Program-made: the position numbers and the translations under genes
From: Bacillota bacterium
GTDB taxonomy: Bacteria; Bacillota; Clostridia; Oscillospirales; Acutalibacteraceae
Length of the DNA stretch: 16,893 nt
Reading direction: 5' to 3'
Assembly (NCBI GenBank): GCA_030705695.1
Contig: JAUZPX010000040.1
Coordinates: 1-16,893, forward strand
Notes under the pieces: model-generated
What the model saw: the letters and a program-made list of their open reading frames with translations, nothing else
What the model was told of the DNA's origin: nothing
Databases searched by the model: none
Shown: piece after piece, positions 13,262 through 16,893 of the stretch
Numbering within the stretch: the stretch's first letter is position 1
Layout: the number at the start of each line of letters is the position of its first letter

Positions 13262-14029
13262 TTATTTTACAAATTTTACGCCCTCGGCTATTTTAACTGC
13301 CTCGTCCTTGTTTATTTGAGCCTGGATTATGAAAAGCCGATTATCCATAGTCCATCCTATTGTAACTGTAGAATCTTTGACCGCAAGCGTTCCATTATTA
13401 CCATTTATCGAGACTTTCTCGACAAGCGAAGCACCTTCTGTGTCAATTGATATACTATTTATTGATTCAGATTCAGTGTAAGTTATAAAAGTACTATTAT
13501 CATTCTTGCCGGTAAATATAATTTTTTTCAGTGAATCAGAATAAGAGATATTGCTTACTTCATAGCCGTTAGGTATATACGTCGGAACATAAGCATTTGT
13601 CCAGTTTACAATCAGTTTTCCGTCTTTCTGGGCATTATCACCGCCCTGTAATTGGAGCGACGTAAACTTGGGTTCTATGCTAATCAAGAAATTCAGTACT
13701 TGAACGCGGAATGCCTGAACGGTCAGCATCATAATTGAAAACACAACCATTATAATTATCACGGCCACTGCTATTCTGCTTATCAGTCTTGATCCGCGAT
13801 GCCTTTTCCGTATTTTCTCCATCTTTTTCAGATGCATATCCAGTAATTGGGAAAACCTTATAATATCCGTTTGCGACGGCAGATTTTCAGGGTCACTGTT
13901 AAGTTTCTCGATATCTTTATCTATCAGTCTCCCATTTTTTTCGGCGGCATTATCCATTACCAGCTTAAATAAGCGGTCTTCATATTCTTCGTTAAGTTTT
14001 ATAATTTCATTAGATTTACTGCCCGGCAT
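13262..14029 (-). CDS. Single-pass membrane protein with DUF4367-like domain, probable anti-sigma partner
   Basis: The 255-residue protein has a cytoplasmic N-terminal part (1-82, helical and charged), one transmembrane helix at about 84-105 (ISRIAVAVIIIMVVFSIMML) and an extracytoplasmic domain with the VPTYIPNGYEVSNISY motif typical of DUF4367. It overlaps the ECF sigma gene by 14 nt and has its own AAGGAG 10 nt before the ATG. Topology and position match anti-sigma factors that hold an ECF sigma at the membrane until an envelope signal arrives. No zinc-binding anti-sigma HxxxCxxC motif is present in the N-terminal part, so the mode of sigma binding is not shown by the sequence. Confidence 0.82.
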   Translation of the reverse strand: MPGSKSNEIIKLNEEYEDRLFKLVMDNAAEKNGRLIDKDIEKLNSDPENLPSQTDIIRFSQLLDMHLKKMEKIRKRHRGSRLISRIAVAVIIIMVVFSIMMLTVQAFRVQVLNFLISIEPKFTSLQLQGGDNAQKDGKLIVNWTNAYVPTYIPNGYEVSNISYSDSLKKIIFTGKNDNSTFITYTESESINSISIDTEGASLVEKVSINGNNGTLAVKDSTVTIGWTMDNRLFIIQAQINKDEAVKIAEGVKFVK

Positions 14030-14591
14030 AATTACTAGTCTCCTTTTTCATGAGCTTTTTAGCGTTTCGCCGCGCCCGGGTCAAATATTGCCGGACGCTG
14101 TCTGAACCTATACCGAATTTTTCTGCAATGTCTTCGTCGCTCATTTCGAGTATGTATTTGAAATATAATAAATCTTGCTGATTTTGAGGGAGTTTCGATA
14201 CGGCGTCGCTTAACGATTCGATTTCATCCTCACGAATAAGCCTTTCTTCCGAATCGTCTTCAATATTGTTCAGCATGCCCTCGGCTAAATCAATATCGTC
14301 GCTGTAGAACGTATACTTGTTTTCTACATTCCTGTGTTTTATATAATTTATCGAAACGCTTCTAACTGTAGAAACAACATAGGAGGTTAATTTGCAACTG
14401 CTAAGCGTGCGAATTACAGATATTTTTTCAATAAGCTTAACAAAGACATCGTCTATAAGGTCTTCGATATTATCGTTATTGTGAGTCAAATTGTAAATCG
14501 TTTTCCTCGCATAGCTGTAATAATTCTTATATATTTTCAGCATGAATTCCCTGTCGTTATCGTCAAGCTGCGCCATTAAAAATAAGAACAT
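14016..14591 (-). CDS. ECF (sigma-70 family) RNA polymerase sigma factor
   Basis: The 191-residue protein has region 2 (FMLKIYKNYYSYARKTIYNL, NIEDLIDDVFVKLIEKI, SYVVSTVRSVSINYIKHR) and region 4 (LPQNQQDLLYFKYILEMSDE followed by DIAEKFGIGSDSVRQYLTRARRNAKKLM, a helix-turn-helix) with no region 3. The ATG at 14591 is preferred over the ATG at 14639 because a perfect AGGAGG (14605-14600) stands 8 nt before it, whereas the upstream one has no site and would add 16 residues unlike the family. It overlaps the DUF4367-like gene by 14 nt, implying coupled translation of sigma and regulator. It probably drives its own operon and perhaps envelope genes elsewhere. Confidence 0.93.
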   Translation of the reverse strand: MFLFLMAQLDDNDREFMLKIYKNYYSYARKTIYNLTHNNDNIEDLIDDVFVKLIEKISVIRTLSSCKLTSYVVSTVRSVSINYIKHRNVENKYTFYSDDIDLAEGMLNNIEDDSEERLIREDEIESLSDAVSKLPQNQQDLLYFKYILEMSDEDIAEKFGIGSDSVRQYLTRARRNAKKLMKKETSNYAGQ

Positions 14592-15045
14592 TAAGTAATC
14601 CTCCTCGTTGTTATGGTGTGTGATGCACATTTCAGGCATAAACGCCAGAAACGATTCCTTTTAGAAGCTTAAGTAATTATTATATACCTCGCTCTTAATA
14701 AATTTTTATATATATTTTATCGGCAGTAAATAAATTAATATTAGTAAAATTTTACATTTATCGTATCTTTTTTGTACCCCAATAAATCATTTAAATAAAT
14801 TGTTGCATTTTATTTGCTTAGTTGTTTTTATTAATTGATAGGGTATTAAAAATCTTCTGTAATCCAGTACATAAAATTTTGCGGGAGGCAGGCATTTTTC
14901 AGAAACAATATGCCGACCGATATTCCTAACAAAAAAGCTCCTAAACGCGGCAATAAAAAAGCTTAAATTGCATGGCTTGTTATCAATGTGTTTCAAATTA
15001 AATGAATAATATAATAACCAAAAAAGTAACATAAGGTATGATTAT
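14592..15045. other. Divergent intergenic region, AT-rich
   Basis: This stretch lies between the ECF sigma gene (minus) and the SLH protein (plus) and must hold both promoters. A TATAAT-like -10 is visible for each direction (minus near 14680-14690, plus near 15008-15013), but neither has a convincing -35. It also holds a short Lys-rich ORF, listed separately. I see no RNA gene or repeat. Confidence 0.5.
14910..14966 (+). CDS. Possible 18-aa basic microprotein
   Basis: ATG at 14910 opens MPTDIPNKKAPKRGNKKA. Its KKAP and basic tail recall the Lys-rich microprotein at 1026-1130, but it lacks the KNPxKLKKKK block. The nearest GGAGG is about 20 nt upstream, too far for normal initiation. In AT-rich DNA a short lysine run is easy to get by chance, so support is weak. 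Confidence 0.2.
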   Translation: MPTDIPNKKAPKRGNKKA

Positions 15046-16731
15046 ATGCTGAAAAGATGTTTTTCCATTATTCTGTCTGCGCGGATATTGACGTTTCCAA
15101 TTTTTGCCTTTGCGGAAAGTGCGGACTCGCTGCCGAATCAGCCTTCGCAATGGGCCCAAGCGGATATCCGGCAGGCAATATCACTTAACCTCGTCCCGCA
15201 AGATATGCAAAATAATTATAAAGAAAATATTACACGTTCGGATTTTTGCCGGCTCGCGATAGCTTTGCTCGAAGCCAGTTCCGGCAAATCGATCGGAGAT
15301 TTGTTAAATGAAAAATCAATTGCAATTAATAAAGCGGCATTTACGGATACTCGAAACGAAGACATTCTTTACGCTAACGCCTTAGGTATCGTAAATGGGA
15401 TTGGAAATGGTCTATTTAAACCAAACGGCGGTATTACCCGCAGCGAGGCAGCGGCTATGCTTATGCGGACGTCAGGGCTTTTAAGCGGCAATTCAAATTC
15501 ATTACCTCATTTATATGAAGATTCACAGCAAATACCGTCATGGGCCAGAGAAGCAGTATATGCAGCTTATGATTGCGGCCTTATGCGCGGCAATAACGTT
15601 AATGAATTTGAGCCGTTGATAGAACTAAACAGGGAAACGGCTATTGTTGCAGCGTTAAGGATTTACCGGATAGAGAGCAAGGAATTAACCGCAGAGCCCT
15701 TTTTATACCTAATGGGCAAAGAGTCGGAAGACGGAACTGTTTCCTGGGGATATGTTGATAAAACGAGCAAGTTTATCATCGATCCGGTTTATTCTTACGC
15801 GAGTGACTGGAACGGCAAGTACGGCATTGTATCCAGCTCCGGATCATCCGGTTATGACCTTATTGATATAAATGGCAATGTAGTCTTTTCCTTTCACAGT
15901 CAGTATTCAAAACCGTTTTTTGTCGGAAATATGATTTGTTCTAACGACCTGGATAAAGCTAATAGAGAGTTGCGCTCAATCCCGGACGGGAAAATCCTGT
16001 GGTCATTATACTCTATTATTTCGCCCATGTTTAACGGCGCGTCAAGAGTGCTTTACTCCGGCTCAAGGGATATTTACTTTTCGGACTGGAACGGAAAGGT
16101 GCTTTTCAAAAGCGGAGGCACGTCGGGGTTATTTTATAACAAGAAATGTATTGCCCTGGACGGAGGCGGCGCGGGTCTGTCGGTTAGGGATAAAAGCGGG
16201 AAAAACGTCAGCGGCGTATTTTATTTTAAACATTATAAAGACAATGTTGAGATGGCTGCGGCGTTTGGCGATAAAGTGGTCGTCTCCAATGCAGAAGAAA
16301 CAAAATACGGCGTTATGCAAATTCCCGATACGGTTGTAGTTCCGACCGACTGCCACGAAATTGAGCTTTTACCCAGCGGGCAAATACTATGCAAAAAAAA
16401 CAAGGACGGGGCATGGTCGCTTCTGAACGAAAAAGGAAAGGAAATATACTCTCTGCCAAGCTATTTTGAGTTTGAATCAAGAATCAAAAAGCCAAATTTC
16501 CCTCATGATTACGCTTTTGATAAGGGTCTGATATTTGACGGGATAGGGCACTATGTCTTTCGTTCAGCTCCAGACGAGCTGACGGTCATTGACACGGGTG
16601 GCAAGGAAGTCGGGCACGTCAAGGGATTGGACTGCTCTTCTGCATTCAACTTTGTAAATGGATTAATCAAAATTGAAACAGTGAACGGTGTGAAATACTA
16701 CAGTGTTAACGGTGCTGCCGTTATAGGATGA
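15046..16731 (+). CDS. Secreted protein with SLH domains and WG-like repeats
   Basis: The 561-residue protein has an N-terminal signal sequence (cleavage likely after AFAE near 24) and three S-layer homology domains at about 33-75, 98-145 and 155-210, recognised by the ITRSDFCRLAIALLE and ITRSEAAAMLMR blocks and the GLFKPNGGI motif. SLH domains anchor proteins to pyruvylated secondary cell-wall polymers. The rest (about 225-561) has WG-type beta repeats such as SWGYVDKTSKFIIDPVYSY, YGIVSSSGSSGYDLIDINGN and DGAWSLLNEKGKEIYSLP. The first SLH domain is degenerate. AAGG lies 9 nt before the ATG. It is divergent from the ECF sigma operon, so it is a candidate target of that sigma. It is probably a surface protein; no catalytic motif is seen. 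Confidence 0.85.
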   Translation: MLKRCFSIILSARILTFPIFAFAESADSLPNQPSQWAQADIRQAISLNLVPQDMQNNYKENITRSDFCRLAIALLEASSGKSIGDLLNEKSIAINKAAFTDTRNEDILYANALGIVNGIGNGLFKPNGGITRSEAAAMLMRTSGLLSGNSNSLPHLYEDSQQIPSWAREAVYAAYDCGLMRGNNVNEFEPLIELNRETAIVAALRIYRIESKELTAEPFLYLMGKESEDGTVSWGYVDKTSKFIIDPVYSYASDWNGKYGIVSSSGSSGYDLIDINGNVVFSFHSQYSKPFFVGNMICSNDLDKANRELRSIPDGKILWSLYSIISPMFNGASRVLYSGSRDIYFSDWNGKVLFKSGGTSGLFYNKKCIALDGGGAGLSVRDKSGKNVSGVFYFKHYKDNVEMAAAFGDKVVVSNAEETKYGVMQIPDTVVVPTDCHEIELLPSGQILCKKNKDGAWSLLNEKGKEIYSLPSYFEFESRIKKPNFPHDYAFDKGLIFDGIGHYVFRSAPDELTVIDTGGKEVGHVKGLDCSSAFNFVNGLIKIETVNGVKYYSVNGAAVIG

Positions 16732-16829
16732 AAGAGACCGTCCGATAAGCACGGCCTCAAATGCAAATCCTGATTTTGAATAGCCTATTGCCGGCAGACC
16801 CAATGAATTTTTCTAAGGGAGATACCAAA

Positions 16830-16893
16830 ATGAAAAAAACAAAGTATGTTTCCTGCGTTCTTACAGCAATTGTTTTATTCGGCTCTTTGCATG
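16830..16893 (+). CDS. Start of an exported protein, cut by the window end
   Basis: ATG at 16830 follows AAGGGAG by 8 nt and reads MKKTKYVSCVLTAIVLFGSL, a typical signal peptide (Lys-rich start, hydrophobic core). Only 21 residues are inside the window. It lies 98 nt after the SLH protein on the same strand and may be co-transcribed with it. The mature protein cannot be named. Confidence 0.7.
   Translation, partial: MKKTKYVSCVLTAIVLFGSLH

Noticed and set aside
14787..15032. 81-codon minus-strand ORF upstream of the SLH gene
   Set aside because: No ribosome binding site, and composition typical of translated AT-rich intergenic DNA. It would also cover the region needed for the SLH promoter.
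1..16893. CRISPR arrays, tRNA, rRNA and known riboswitches
   Set aside because: I looked for regular direct repeats, tRNA-like cloverleaf ends and typical riboswitch cores and found none. Only a dedicated covariance search could exclude divergent structured RNAs.

Overview
The window is low-to-moderate GC chromosomal DNA that reads as a Clostridia-type Bacillota (Gram-positive, probably anaerobic). The basis is purine-rich Shine-Dalgarno sites before nearly every gene, TTG and GTG starts, a HrcA/CIRCE operator, DegV, a BlaI/M56 pair, an ECF sigma factor with a DUF4367-like partner, and an SLH-domain surface protein. The species cannot be named from this.

Positions 1-7739 are a long minus-strand block. 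In transcription order it holds a Lys-rich microprotein (7739-7620), a two-domain glycosyltransferase, a second glycosyltransferase overlapping it by 25 nt, a primary-type sigma-70 factor, a DegV protein, a DEAD-box RNA helicase, a second Lys-rich microprotein (1130-1026) and TruA. I see no convincing terminator inside the block. The sigma gene carries an in-frame 15-bp tandem repeat, and its region 1.1 appears split by a -1 frameshift downstream of a well-formed start at 4667.

Upstream of the block (7740-7940) is a compact regulatory leader. It has a near-consensus sigma-A promoter, a 17/18 match to CIRCE at the predicted transcription start, a perfect 12-bp hairpin followed by a T tract, and a 16-bp palindrome. 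No chaperone gene follows, so this heat-shock promoter drives either a short terminated RNA of about 85 nt or, by readthrough, the microprotein, glycosyltransferase and sigma genes. This is the most interesting part of the window.

Positions 8000-10030 are patchy. They hold a decayed minus-strand gene, an intact class II Fic protein with its own promoter and terminators, a ParA N-terminal scrap, an RHS/YD-repeat scrap and several hairpins, which suggests remnants of former insertions or rearrangement.

Positions 10036-11819 hold an autoregulated blaI-M56 (blaR1-like) operon with two clear BlaI-type operators. The membrane protease has no penicillin-binding sensor domain, and no beta-lactamase is adjacent.

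Positions 12097-14591 (minus) are a probable operon: ECF sigma factor, single-pass DUF4367-like protein (presumed regulator of the sigma) and two secreted proteins. Divergent from it is a secreted protein with SLH and WG-like repeats (15046-16731), followed by the start of another exported protein cut by the window end. This half looks like a cell-envelope or surface response module.
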